In this document: positions 35,474 to 43,696 of the stretch, one piece after another
Position numbering within the stretch: the first letter of the stretch is position 1
How the letters are laid out: every line of letters begins with the position of its first letter
Source of the DNA: Spirosoma pollinicola
Lineage (GTDB): Bacteria > Bacteroidota > Bacteroidia > Cytophagales > Spirosomataceae
DNA: 64,000 bases
Direction: 5' to 3'
Assembly (NCBI RefSeq): GCF_002831565.1
Contig: NZ_CP025096.1
Coordinates: forward strand, 4,936,608-5,000,607
Position numbers and translations under genes: made by a program
The notes under the pieces: model-generated
What the model was told of the DNA's origin: nothing
What the model saw: the letters and a program-made list of their open reading frames with translations, nothing else
Databases searched by the model: none

Positions 35474-35989
35474 ATGATGAGTTTTGAAATAGGTCGGCCA
35501 TTTCCGATCGATCGCTACCAGGCCACTGGGCAGGAATCGATTAAAGCCCTGATGACGGGCGGCTTGTTTGACATCTTGTTTTACTCGCTCAACCCCGTCG
35601 ACGACCGCGCCCTGTTCAACCGGGGCCTGCTTCGGTACGGTCTCTACGAACGGGAGGGCCTCCCGTTTTTTCTGATCGAGTTTCCTGGACACTTCAGCTT
35701 TGACGTTCCACTTAATATCCGTAAAATCGATCCGGATGCGGTCGCGGACTGGGTCAAGAGCGACGCTAACGGCTTGACGCTTTACTTGCTCAATGCCCAC
35801 TCGAATATCATCGAAGGGATACGATTCATTGGTTTGCGGCCCGAGCTGATAGCCCAACTCCGGCAAGTCAGCCGTGAGCAGCTGGCCCGCTACCCGACGC
35901 CCCCTGCTGTCGAGGAGGGCTTTAATCACATCTACGCCCACACGAGCATTGACCAGATGGTGCGGGGCACGACGATATACTTACTCTAA
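35474..35989 (+). CDS. hypothetical protein
   Basis: 171 residues, soluble, no signal peptide. Motif-like segments are GLFDILFYSLNPVDDRALFN, LPFFLIEFPGHFSFDVPLNI and LNAHSNIIEGIRFIGLRPEL. The pattern of alternating hydrophobic strands suggests a small alpha/beta protein. I do not recognise a family. It follows the small gene at 35199 on the same strand and faces the minus-strand small gene at 36025. Confidence 0.6.
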   Translation: MMSFEIGRPFPIDRYQATGQESIKALMTGGLFDILFYSLNPVDDRALFNRGLLRYGLYEREGLPFFLIEFPGHFSFDVPLNIRKIDPDAVADWVKSDANGLTLYLLNAHSNIIEGIRFIGLRPELIAQLRQVSREQLARYPTPPAVEEGFNHIYAHTSIDQMVRGTTIYLL

Positions 35990-36024
35990 ACCGGACACCC
36001 CATGAATGCCAGATCGGTCAGTCA

Positions 36025-36240
36025 TTATGCCTTATTTTCATCTGGCTGTTTGTCGAGTGAAGTTTTAAGGCGTTTCAGTACCTCAACTGAATTTTCATTA
36101 CCTTGTCGTGTAGCTTCTATTGTGGTATTGATGGTCTTAGCCAGATTATCAGTCGATTCCCAAGCCGATATTTTATGATACGTAGCGGCCCATTGCTTAC
36201 TGATAAACCAGCTTATAAGTGCTTCTTTCTCTTCATTCAT
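36025..36240 (-). CDS. small hypothetical protein
   Basis: 71 residues, charged and predicted helical (MNEEKEALISWFISKQWAAT; TINTTIEATRQGNENSVEVL). No membrane segment or known domain is seen. It is convergent with the gene ending at 35989, with a 35-bp gap. The codon pattern looks coding. Confidence 0.45.
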   Translation of the reverse strand: MNEEKEALISWFISKQWAATYHKISAWESTDNLAKTINTTIEATRQGNENSVEVLKRLKTSLDKQPDENKA

Positions 36241-36601
36241 AATTCAAAGATAGTTACCCTGTTGTTGGTAGGTCTTCCCGGCGGGAAAGAAAGCACCCTG
36301 GAGAGTATTCTTGCGGAGCTATAACCTTCTCGTCCCCTTTATGACCCATTTGCTTAGAAAAACGTCAACTTACTGACCTTTTCGTCATTTGGTAGAAAAA
36401 TCAGTCTCACAAACTCATCTAAAATGTGAGATTTTGATTTTGTTTAGTGAGATGACAATTTGAGACCGAGGCTCGAACAGAATGACTTTGCTAGGACAGC
36501 TACTTTACATATCTCTTTGAACGGGCGATTTCTGAAACAGTAATTAACCTTACGTTTTGTACTTTGGCTTACATAACGTTCATTCATACGACATCAAAGA
36601 C

Positions 36602-37372
36602 ATGGAAAACCTAGTATCGAAAGTTAAGAAATTACAGATGGCTGTAGTTGCTCTAATTAGCTTGAATTTGTTCTTCCTAGTCACCTCTTATAAGCCCAAA
36701 GAATCTAAACATGAGAAGTTTGAGGAAATTAGCGTGGACCGAATCAACATAGTGGACAAAAAAGGTGTCACCAAAATGGTCATTGCTAGTCAAGACATGC
36801 TACGCAAGGATTCCAAAGATCCGGGAGTAAGTGAAGGATTCACTTACTCAGGTATGTTATTTCGGAACGAAGAAGGCGAAGAATGTGGCGGGCTAATTTT
36901 CAATGGAAAAAAGACAAAGACAGGCCAATCGGCTGATGCAGGTTTAACTTTAGACCAGTACAACCAAGATCAAAACGTAGTGATCGAACACAATGAGACA
37001 GTAGATCGTGCTGAATCTTCGATCAAAGATGGGCTAACTGTAATTCAGCGCCCTGACTACACCAAACGACGTGATGAATATAAGAAGTACGAAGAAATTG
37101 ATAAACTGATGCAAACTACCGCTCAAAAAGATTCTTTGCGAACCTATTATGCTACTCAAGGTGTAACGAGTCGACGTAGACTATTTGTCGGTATTGAACA
37201 TGGGGTTAAAAGCCAAAAGTCATACAACGAGGCAGGCTTATTTATTCGTAATAAGGCAGGGGCCAATGCCATTAAGCTTTACGTAGACGATAATAACATC
37301 CCTCACTTCGAGGTGTATGATCTAAGTGGGAAGAAGAAGGTATATGAGTTAGACTTAAAAGAAAAAAAATAG
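36602..37372 (+). CDS. membrane-anchored hypothetical protein
   Basis: 256 residues from ATG 36602. The frame is open from a TTG at 36557, but the ATG sits right at the natural start. A single N-terminal helix (LQMAVVALISLNLFFLVTSY) anchors a charged soluble part. Two repeated-looking strand blocks occur: ISVDRINIVDKKGVTKMVIA with SGMLFRNEEGEECGGLIFNG, and RRRLFVGIEHGVKSQKSYNE with AGLFIRNKAGANAIKLYVDD. These may form beta-sheets around a central helical insert. No family is recognised beyond similar Bacteroidota hypothetical proteins. It is probably periplasmic or surface-facing. Confidence 0.65.
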   Translation: MENLVSKVKKLQMAVVALISLNLFFLVTSYKPKESKHEKFEEISVDRINIVDKKGVTKMVIASQDMLRKDSKDPGVSEGFTYSGMLFRNEEGEECGGLIFNGKKTKTGQSADAGLTLDQYNQDQNVVIEHNETVDRAESSIKDGLTVIQRPDYTKRRDEYKKYEEIDKLMQTTAQKDSLRTYYATQGVTSRRRLFVGIEHGVKSQKSYNEAGLFIRNKAGANAIKLYVDDNNIPHFEVYDLSGKKKVYELDLKEKK

Positions 37373-37601
37373 ATTTCTATAGAAGCTATATGACAAGAAA
37401 AGTTTAATGCCAAACAATCAGAGTTGTTTGGCCTAAGCTACTGATTAGATTGAACAGATGTTAAAAAATCACCGTCGCACAATTCGCTCCCTCATAAGAC
37501 GAAGAAGCGTACACGGGCCCGCTTCATCAGTAGAGTGTGTAAAGGAACAACTGATTTAGGAGTTACGGCAAAATCTTGTTACTAGGATTGTTCAGTTTGG
37601 G

Positions 37602-37641
37602 TATCCCGTTCCCATCCAACGGAGCCGGTGGGAACGGGATA
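37602..37641 (-). terminator. 13-bp hairpin after the catalase-like gene
   Basis: TATCCCGTTCCCA (37602-37614) pairs with TGGGAACGGGATA (37629-37641). It lies 17 bp past the stop of the catalase-like gene. There is no T-run, so it may be a transcript-end stabilising hairpin rather than a classical terminator. Confidence 0.6.
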
Positions 37642-37657
37642 GCCTCGGTAGCGGCCC

Positions 37658-38761
37658 TCAGTCCGGTAGTTCGTCGATACTGCGTGGCTCGATCCTAGGC
37701 TGGGCATTCATCTGGTGGCGATACTGACTCGAGGTCTCATACGCCAGTTGACGAGCCCGCATGATGCTACCCAGCGGCCGGTGGTCGGGCAGGCAGTGAA
37801 AGGGATTGAACGTCAACACATCATCGGCGTACACCCGCCGGGCCGGGCTGTACGCATTCTGGGCTGGGATCACCAATTTGCCAATCGGCTGGTAAGGACT
37901 TTGATCCTGAGGCCACTCCACCGACCCGTCCTCCACCGGCATACGGGTTAGATCGGTGCACAGCTGGGCGCGTAGTTCATACTCGGCCCCTTGGTTCACG
38001 AAAAAAGAGACCACTAAGTCACGCAGAGCCGAATCGTTACGGGCATCAATCTCTTGGCCCCGCAGGGGTTGCAACGCTTCGGATAGGGGTACCGCCGATA
38101 GTTTGGCGATATAGTCCCCGTAACGTAGAGCGGCCATGCTGAAAAAGGTTTCCCCTAGAATATGCGTATTGGCCTTTCCAATGCCCAGGTCATTGGGTTC
38201 CGGCTCCAGCCCCACCACATCCAGCAGTTTGTGAACGCTGGTGATCAACTTTGACTGAGCCTCTTGCAGTTCTTCGGGTAGTCCGGCTTGCTTCTCTAGT
38301 TTTAGCTGCTGCTTGAGGTAGGCTTCCACCGTACCGGTTGGAATGATGGGATGGTTGACCAGCAGAAAGTCCTGGGTGAGGGCATCCGCCTGGTCGGGCA
38401 AAAACTTGGGGCCCTCAACGCCGATCACCTTGATAGCCATGCCCCGGAATGTGGGCTGTCCATCGGGCATGATAGCCCCCGGTGCGGTCGATAGCCGAAC
38501 GATAATTGGATACGTAGCAGGCGTTTTGAACAAGCCCTGGGCTAGTGGCTGGGGTAGGTTGTCATAAATCTGTAATTCGCCCCGCAAAATACCATGGCTT
38601 TTGGCGTGGGCGTCGCGAATCGCATGCCGATGCTTCTCGAACATGAGCCGGTTGACACGGGCCATCGAGTCAACGACCTGGCGGGTTTGTTCGTCCTCGT
38701 TAGGCTGTTTCACTTCAACCGCGTCCGAATAAGGGACATAATTGGATTGGTTGGTTGTCAT
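37658..38761 (-). CDS. catalase-like haem protein
   Basis: 367 residues, a short member of the catalase superfamily (typical catalases have about 480). The distal His lies in RDAHAKSHGILRGELQIYDN (H52), the core continues as PIIVRLSTAPGAIMPDGQPT, and the C-terminal RARQLAYETSSQYRHQMN supplies the likely proximal haem Tyr. Catalase-like short proteins often act as peroxidases rather than catalases. It has no signal peptide. The next gene downstream on the strand is separated by a hairpin; upstream is the small membrane protein gene at 38852-39220, same direction, 90-bp gap, so the two may be co-transcribed. Confidence 0.83.
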   Translation of the reverse strand: MTTNQSNYVPYSDAVEVKQPNEDEQTRQVVDSMARVNRLMFEKHRHAIRDAHAKSHGILRGELQIYDNLPQPLAQGLFKTPATYPIIVRLSTAPGAIMPDGQPTFRGMAIKVIGVEGPKFLPDQADALTQDFLLVNHPIIPTGTVEAYLKQQLKLEKQAGLPEELQEAQSKLITSVHKLLDVVGLEPEPNDLGIGKANTHILGETFFSMAALRYGDYIAKLSAVPLSEALQPLRGQEIDARNDSALRDLVVSFFVNQGAEYELRAQLCTDLTRMPVEDGSVEWPQDQSPYQPIGKLVIPAQNAYSPARRVYADDVLTFNPFHCLPDHRPLGSIMRARQLAYETSSQYRHQMNAQPRIEPRSIDELPD

Positions 38762-38851
38762 ATACTAAATTGCTAGGATGAGGGCTAGAGCTAGTAGCCG
38801 TAGTCGATTCACCGCGTGAACCAGCCACAGCCCTAAAGATTGAGAAACGGG

Positions 38852-39220
38852 TTAGTTGGCTGAAGGCATTTCCTCCGGCTTAGAGAGCATACCGGCCATG
38901 ATGCCAAAAACGCCCGCTACCAGAAAGGTATTGCGCGCTTTGGCATGGCCTGAAAAGCCAAACAACCAGGGAGCGCTCAAGGCGAATAGCCCCACGGCGG
39001 TGTCAGCAATCAGATGACCTTTGAAGGGAATAACTTTGGCTAGTCCCCACTCGGCGCGGGTTAAGAGGCTAGTGGCCAGAATGCTGCCGCTCAAGACGCG
39101 GGTTAGAACAACGGCTGTTGGTTGGTCGTCAAAGCCCACCAGGGCGGGAGCTGCCGCCACCATGGGCACGTACGAGTAATCGGTGAAGCCGTGCTGCTGA
39201 CGGCTGATGGGTTTTTTCAT
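38852..39220 (-). CDS. small multi-helix membrane protein, SPW-repeat-like
   Basis: 122 residues with four hydrophobic segments (YVPMVAAAPALVGFDDQPTA; VVLTRVLSGSILATSLLTRA; IADTAVGLFALSAPWLFGFS; NTFLVAGVFGIMAGMLS). The SAPWLFGFSGHAKARNTF portion resembles SPW-repeat membrane proteins. The role is unknown. It lies 90 bp upstream of the catalase-like gene in the same direction. Confidence 0.65.
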   Translation of the reverse strand: MKKPISRQQHGFTDYSYVPMVAAAPALVGFDDQPTAVVLTRVLSGSILATSLLTRAEWGLAKVIPFKGHLIADTAVGLFALSAPWLFGFSGHAKARNTFLVAGVFGIMAGMLSKPEEMPSAN

Positions 39221-39506
39221 ACCGGTTGAGGGGTTGCAGGGGTGACGACAAACTGATTGTTGACCTTTACGGATGTATAGGGCGTCAGCTTATGGCTAGA
39301 TAAACGTAGATGTCAAAACATGGTTTTAATTTTTTCTGAAGAATGAACGCACCCGCTGCCTTAACGAACGGGGTACATTGGTAAGTCTTTAATTTGGTTA
39401 GTCTCAACAGGCGTGTCCTTATTTGGAAAATTCGGAGGGGTTGATCAGCGGACCGCCGCCGCGGCTGATTTCGAAAAAGGCGGGCAGGCTGTTTCGCCTC
39501 GAAAAT

Positions 39507-39596
39507 ACCGCGCCACGGCGGCCAATTTAAGTAGTTGATAATCTTATTGTTAGGTTTACATTGTTTTGAGAAGCCAGATGGCCGCCGTGGCGCGGT
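39507..39596. repeat. 18-bp GC-rich inverted repeat around 54 bp
   Basis: ACCGCGCCACGGCGGCCA (39507-39524) and its exact inverse at 39579-39596. Just to the left are two shorter possible stems (ATCAGC...GCTGAT near 39443 and AAGGCG...CGCCTC near 39477). Together they make a 150-bp structured intergenic segment upstream of the TonB receptor operon. Confidence 0.7.
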
Positions 39597-39769
39597 CAGT
39601 TTGCTACGAAATCGACTGGTCAAGAGCCCTGAAATCTCCAGGGTAAACAGTAGGCCATAACAACAATGTCGATGCTATAAACAGCCAGTGCCTTGTTCCA
39701 ATAACTACTTTGATGGGTAGGCCAAATCGTTATATTTGTGAAAATATAACGATCAACTCAGTCCAATAC

Positions 39770-41764
39770 ATGCAACATCGGGTTTACGTATCATTTCTTA
39801 GCCTACTGGTTTCGGTCACCGCATTTTCTCCTTCAGTTTTTGCTCAACTCGCTACGGGCACGGATTCCAGTCGCACCTTTCGATTAGGGGAAGTAACGGT
39901 ACTGGGGCGTCGTAGTCTGGACTCAACCAATACAGCGCTGAGTCAGCAGATCGAAGCCTTCAACCGGCTCGATGTAGGACGGGCCCTCAACTTATTGCCC
40001 GGTGTAACGCTCTCTAACGTAGGCGCCCGCAACGAATCCATGGTGTATGTCCGGGGCTTTGATCTGCGGCAGGTACCGGTTTTCATTGATGGAATTCCAG
40101 TCTATGTACCCTATGATGGGTACGTGGATCTGGGGCGGTTTACCACCTTCGATCTGGCTGAAGTGAATGTCTCGAAAGGATTTTCGTCCGTGACGTACGG
40201 GCCTAATACCTTGGGCGGAGCCATCAACCTGGTATCGCGCCGACCTCAGAAAAAACTGGAGTTCGATGGGCGAGCGGGTTTTCTGAGTGGGCAGGGCCAC
40301 CGGCTCAACCTGAACCTGGGCAGTAATCTGGGCAAATTTTACGTGCAGGGTTCGGCTTCGCAACTCAAACAGCAAACCTTTCCGCTATCGGAGGATTTTG
40401 TCCCCCAGACTCAGGAAGACGGCGGCAATCGGGAGAATTCGTACCGGAATGATCGGAAATACAGTTTGAAAGTTGGCTTTACCCCCAACGCGATGGACGA
40501 ATACACCCTCAGTTACATCAATCAGCAGGGAACCAAGGGAACCCCGCCCTACGTGGGAGCTGATTCCCGGCAGGTCGCCCGCTTCTGGCAGTGGCCCTAC
40601 TGGAACAAAGAAAGCTGGTACTTTATCTCCCGAACGGCCCTGACGGCGAGTAGCTACCTGAAAGTTCGGCTGTTCTACGATAAATTTAAAAATTTGCTGA
40701 GTGCCTTTGATAACAATACGTACACCACCCAGCAACGGGGCTCGTCCTTCAACAGCTATTACAACGATGATACCCAGGGCGGTTCGCTTGAATACGGCAA
40801 TCGGCTTGCTACGAGCCACAACCTGAAAGCTTCATTTCATTATAAACAGGATCGTCACCGCGAAAACAATGCCGGCGAGCCGGTGCGTACGTTTATTGAT
40901 CAGACCCTATCCGCCGGTGTAGAGGAGGTTTGGGCAGCGGGCAAACGCGTATCGCTGGTTCCCGGGATCAGCTACAATCGTCGGCAAAGCCTGCGGGCCC
41001 AGAACTACGAGAGTTCGACCAAAACCATTTCAGCTTTCCCAGGCAATAACAGCGACGCGCTGAATGCCCAGGTGGGTCTGTTCTACAATCCGAGCCAACA
41101 GCGGCAGCTCAGTCTGACGGTAGCCCGGAAAACCCGATTTGCGACGGTAAAAGACCGCTATTCGTACCGCATGGGCGCGGCTATTCCCAACCCGGACCTG
41201 AAAGCGGAATCCGCTCTCCATCTGGAAGCGGCCTATGCCGATCAGCTGAGCCCATTGGTATCGCTGCAGGCCAGTGCGTACTACAGTCGCTTGAGGGATG
41301 CCATTCAACAGGTCAACAATGTGCAGCCGGGTATTTATCAGTTTCAGAATACCGGACAAGCGGAGTTCTACGGAGGCGATGTCTCCCTGAAGATACCAGT
41401 CAGTACGATGTTTCAGGCTGGCGTGCAGTATTCCTACATTCACCGCCAAAATCTGAGCAATCCCGATCTGAAGTTTGTGGACGTGCCCGATCACAAACTC
41501 TTCGTTTACGCCCAAGCCCAACTCCTGCGTCGAGTGGTGCTACTTGGTAATGTCGAGTATGACTCGGATCGCTATAGCACCAGTTACGGCACCCAGGCGG
41601 CCAGTTTTATGGTTGTGAACGCCAAGGCTTCCGTTCGACTACACCGCTACGTGAGTCTGGAAGGGGGAGTGAACAATCTCTTTGACCGAAACTATGCGCT
41701 GGCCGAAGGGTTCCCCGAGCCGGGCCGCAATTTCTTTGTTAACCTAGCCATCAGTAATTTATAA
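39770..41764 (+). CDS. TonB-dependent receptor
   Basis: 664 residues from ATG 39770, chosen because a signal peptide starts there (MQHRVYVSFLSLLVSVTAFS...VFA). The frame is open 60 bp further up. The plug domain is clear (RSLDSTNTALSQQIEAFNRL; DVGRALNLLPGVTLSNVGAR; ESMVYVRGFDLRQVPVFIDG; GPNTLGGAINLVSRRP). The barrel runs to a typical end (GGVNNLFDRNYALAEGFPEP). There is no carboxypeptidase-regulatory domain, in contrast to the receptor at the left edge. It is the first gene of a tight three-gene operon with a molybdopterin-fold protein (8-bp gap) and a dihaem peroxidase, which suggests metal or metallophore uptake (inference). Confidence 0.93.
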   Translation: MQHRVYVSFLSLLVSVTAFSPSVFAQLATGTDSSRTFRLGEVTVLGRRSLDSTNTALSQQIEAFNRLDVGRALNLLPGVTLSNVGARNESMVYVRGFDLRQVPVFIDGIPVYVPYDGYVDLGRFTTFDLAEVNVSKGFSSVTYGPNTLGGAINLVSRRPQKKLEFDGRAGFLSGQGHRLNLNLGSNLGKFYVQGSASQLKQQTFPLSEDFVPQTQEDGGNRENSYRNDRKYSLKVGFTPNAMDEYTLSYINQQGTKGTPPYVGADSRQVARFWQWPYWNKESWYFISRTALTASSYLKVRLFYDKFKNLLSAFDNNTYTTQQRGSSFNSYYNDDTQGGSLEYGNRLATSHNLKASFHYKQDRHRENNAGEPVRTFIDQTLSAGVEEVWAAGKRVSLVPGISYNRRQSLRAQNYESSTKTISAFPGNNSDALNAQVGLFYNPSQQRQLSLTVARKTRFATVKDRYSYRMGAAIPNPDLKAESALHLEAAYADQLSPLVSLQASAYYSRLRDAIQQVNNVQPGIYQFQNTGQAEFYGGDVSLKIPVSTMFQAGVQYSYIHRQNLSNPDLKFVDVPDHKLFVYAQAQLLRRVVLLGNVEYDSDRYSTSYGTQAASFMVVNAKASVRLHRYVSLEGGVNNLFDRNYALAEGFPEPGRNFFVNLAISNL

Positions 41765-41772
41765 AAAGCCCC

Positions 41773-42282
41773 ATGAGGAAGCTACACGTACGTGCGACAA
41801 CTACCTGGCTACTACCGTTCCTGTTTGTCTTTGGGCTTACCGGGCTGTCAAGTCAGGCACAGACCGTGCTGACCATTTCGGGAGAAGTGACCAAACCCTT
41901 AACGTTACAAGGGTCCGATCTAAAAGCGATGGCCCATAGCCAGGTAAGCGCTAAAGATCGGGATGGCAAGGAGCATCAGTATACGGGCATTCCCCTGGTC
42001 GATCTACTGAAACAGGCGGGCGCTACCCTGGGCGGTGAACTGCGGGGCGAAAACCTGATGAAGTACGTGGTCGTCAAAGCTATTGATGGATACGAAGTCT
42101 TGTTTGCGCTGGCTGAGCTCGATCCTGAGTTTGCGACGCGGACGATCTTGCTGGCCGATCAGGTGGATGGCACTCCTTTACCCTTCGGTACCGGTCCGTA
42201 TCGGATTGTCGTCCCCGGGGAGAAAAAACCGGCTCGTTGGATTCGGGAGGTTAAAGCGATTGAAATACGATTTGCTAAATAA
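41773..42282 (+). CDS. exported molybdopterin-oxidoreductase-fold protein, no Cys
   Basis: 169 residues with a signal peptide (TWLLPFLFVFGLTGLSSQAQ). The mature part matches the sulfite-oxidase-like molybdopterin-binding fold (LTISGEVTKPLTLQGSDLKA; KEHQYTGIPLVDLLKQAGAT; YRIVVPGEKKPARWIREVKA). The whole protein has no cysteine, so the Cys that ligates Mo in true enzymes is missing. It is probably a binding or accessory protein rather than an oxidase. It lies 8 bp after the TonB receptor and 12 bp before the dihaem peroxidase, so translation is likely coupled. Confidence 0.85.
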   Translation: MRKLHVRATTTWLLPFLFVFGLTGLSSQAQTVLTISGEVTKPLTLQGSDLKAMAHSQVSAKDRDGKEHQYTGIPLVDLLKQAGATLGGELRGENLMKYVVVKAIDGYEVLFALAELDPEFATRTILLADQVDGTPLPFGTGPYRIVVPGEKKPARWIREVKAIEIRFAK

Positions 42283-42294
42283 CGATAACTGGCT

Positions 42295-43359
42295 ATGCGG
42301 TCATGGATGGGGTATTTTATCGGCGCGGTGGTGATGGCTGGCGTATCTGCCTGGACGATGGTCGATGATCCCGTGCCAACCGGGCCGTACGCGTTCCACT
42401 ATCCTGCCTCATTTGGTGGCCGGTTCACCATTCCTGCCGACAATCCAACCATGCAGGAAGGGGTTTACCTGGGGCGATTGTTATTTTACGAGCCCAGGTT
42501 ATCATCTACCCAAACGATTTCGTGTGCGAGTTGTCATCAGCAGGCACGGGCTTTTACCGATGGGCTACCCTTGAGTATCGGTGTTCATGGGAAAACAACT
42601 CGGCGAAATTCGATGTCACTGACAAATTTACTCTGGGTACGTCAGTTATTCTGGGATGGCCGGTCCACGAGTCTGGAAGAACAAGCGCTGGTTCCGCTGG
42701 GGCATACTGATGAGATGGGTTCCAAACCAGGCGAAGCAGCCCGAGCATTACAGAAAACCAAATCGTACCCAATGTTATTTAAACAGGTTTTCGGTTCCGA
42801 CACCATCACCGATGGTCGGATTGGTAAGGCCCTGGCTCAGTTCGAACGGACGTTAATATCGGCTGATTCCCGGTATGACCAGTATGTAGCGGGGCAGTAT
42901 CAGCTAACCGAATCGGAACAGCGGGGGATGCAGCTGTTTAACCGATCGCCTTCGCCGGAACGCAACGTTCGGGGTGGCAACTGTGCCCATTGTCATGGGG
43001 GGGCGAAACTCTACCAGGAATTATTTCACAATAACGGGTTGGATAAGCAAGCCACGGATTCGGGTCGGCAAGCGATTACGGGAGTAGCCCTTGATCAGGG
43101 CCGTTTCCGAGTGCCGACCTTACGTAATGTCGCCCTGACCGCCCCCTACATGCATGATGGCCGGTTCGATAGCCTGGAAAAGGTGCTGGACCATTACAGT
43201 GAACACATTCAGCCTAGTCCTATGCTGGCTCCTGAATTAGCTGGTCAGCCCAACGGGTTTCATCTGACAAGGGGCGAAAAAACGGATTTAATTTCGTTTT
43301 TACGGCTGTTCACCGATAGCACCTTTATTAATAATCCTCAATTCGCCAACCCCCATTAA
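42295..43359 (+). CDS. dihaem cytochrome c peroxidase (CcpA/MauG family)
   Basis: 354 residues, exported (signal anchor MRSWMGYFIGAVVMAGVSAW). Two haem c motifs are present: CASCH at 77-81 and CAHCH at 230-234. Conserved family blocks are LGRLLFYEPRLSSTQTISCA, RNSMSLTNLLW and FRVPTLRNVALTAPYMHDGR. These enzymes reduce peroxide or oxidise protein or small-molecule substrates in the periplasm. As third gene of the receptor operon it could process a ligand taken up by the receptor, in the way MauG-like enzymes modify partners (inference). Confidence 0.92.
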   Translation: MRSWMGYFIGAVVMAGVSAWTMVDDPVPTGPYAFHYPASFGGRFTIPADNPTMQEGVYLGRLLFYEPRLSSTQTISCASCHQQARAFTDGLPLSIGVHGKTTRRNSMSLTNLLWVRQLFWDGRSTSLEEQALVPLGHTDEMGSKPGEAARALQKTKSYPMLFKQVFGSDTITDGRIGKALAQFERTLISADSRYDQYVAGQYQLTESEQRGMQLFNRSPSPERNVRGGNCAHCHGGAKLYQELFHNNGLDKQATDSGRQAITGVALDQGRFRVPTLRNVALTAPYMHDGRFDSLEKVLDHYSEHIQPSPMLAPELAGQPNGFHLTRGEKTDLISFLRLFTDSTFINNPQFANPH

Positions 43360-43540
43360 CACTATCTTGTTTTAAACTGGTAGCAATTTTGGCGCTGATC
43401 AGGCTTTTTGATTCATCCTCGTTATTGGCTGCCGGATCTTAACCCAGCCACGAACCCTTTATGGCCAGACAGACTACCACCGACTCGGTGTCCGCGAGAA
43501 TTTTAGGCTGTTCTGCACGACAAGGCTACTGGTACAATTA

Positions 43541-43613
43541 TCTCTAAAAACGCTCATAAGTGAGACGTAGCGGATTTCTTGTCCGTAAAAGTAAAATGGG
43601 GCTTTTCAGGAGA
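43541..43613 (+). repeat. 72-bp intergenic repeat
   Basis: Reads AAAAACGCTCATAAGTGAGACG, in pieces: AAAAACGCTC then AAGTGAGACGTAG, a degenerate middle, then AAAATGGGGCTTTTC. It lies 182 bp past the peroxidase stop, in a 337-bp gap that otherwise holds nothing I recognise. Confidence 0.7.
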
Positions 43614-43696
43614 TGATAGGATCAATAAGGCTATCAGGCAACTCCTTTAACCAATTATGATTCCTGATGCTTCATGAAACCCAGGTTTGTCCCTGG

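Noticed and set aside
36508..36540. Further copy of the 72-bp repeat
   Set aside because: ATCTCTTTGAACGGGCGATT resembles only the right end of the copy at 4632; the TGAGAC and TATCTGC blocks are missing, so I list it only as a possible fragment. The weak match near 37484 was dropped for the same reason.
39285..39623. Minus-strand gene of about 112 residues
   Set aside because: It overlaps the GC-rich inverted repeat and has no recognisable domain or natural composition.
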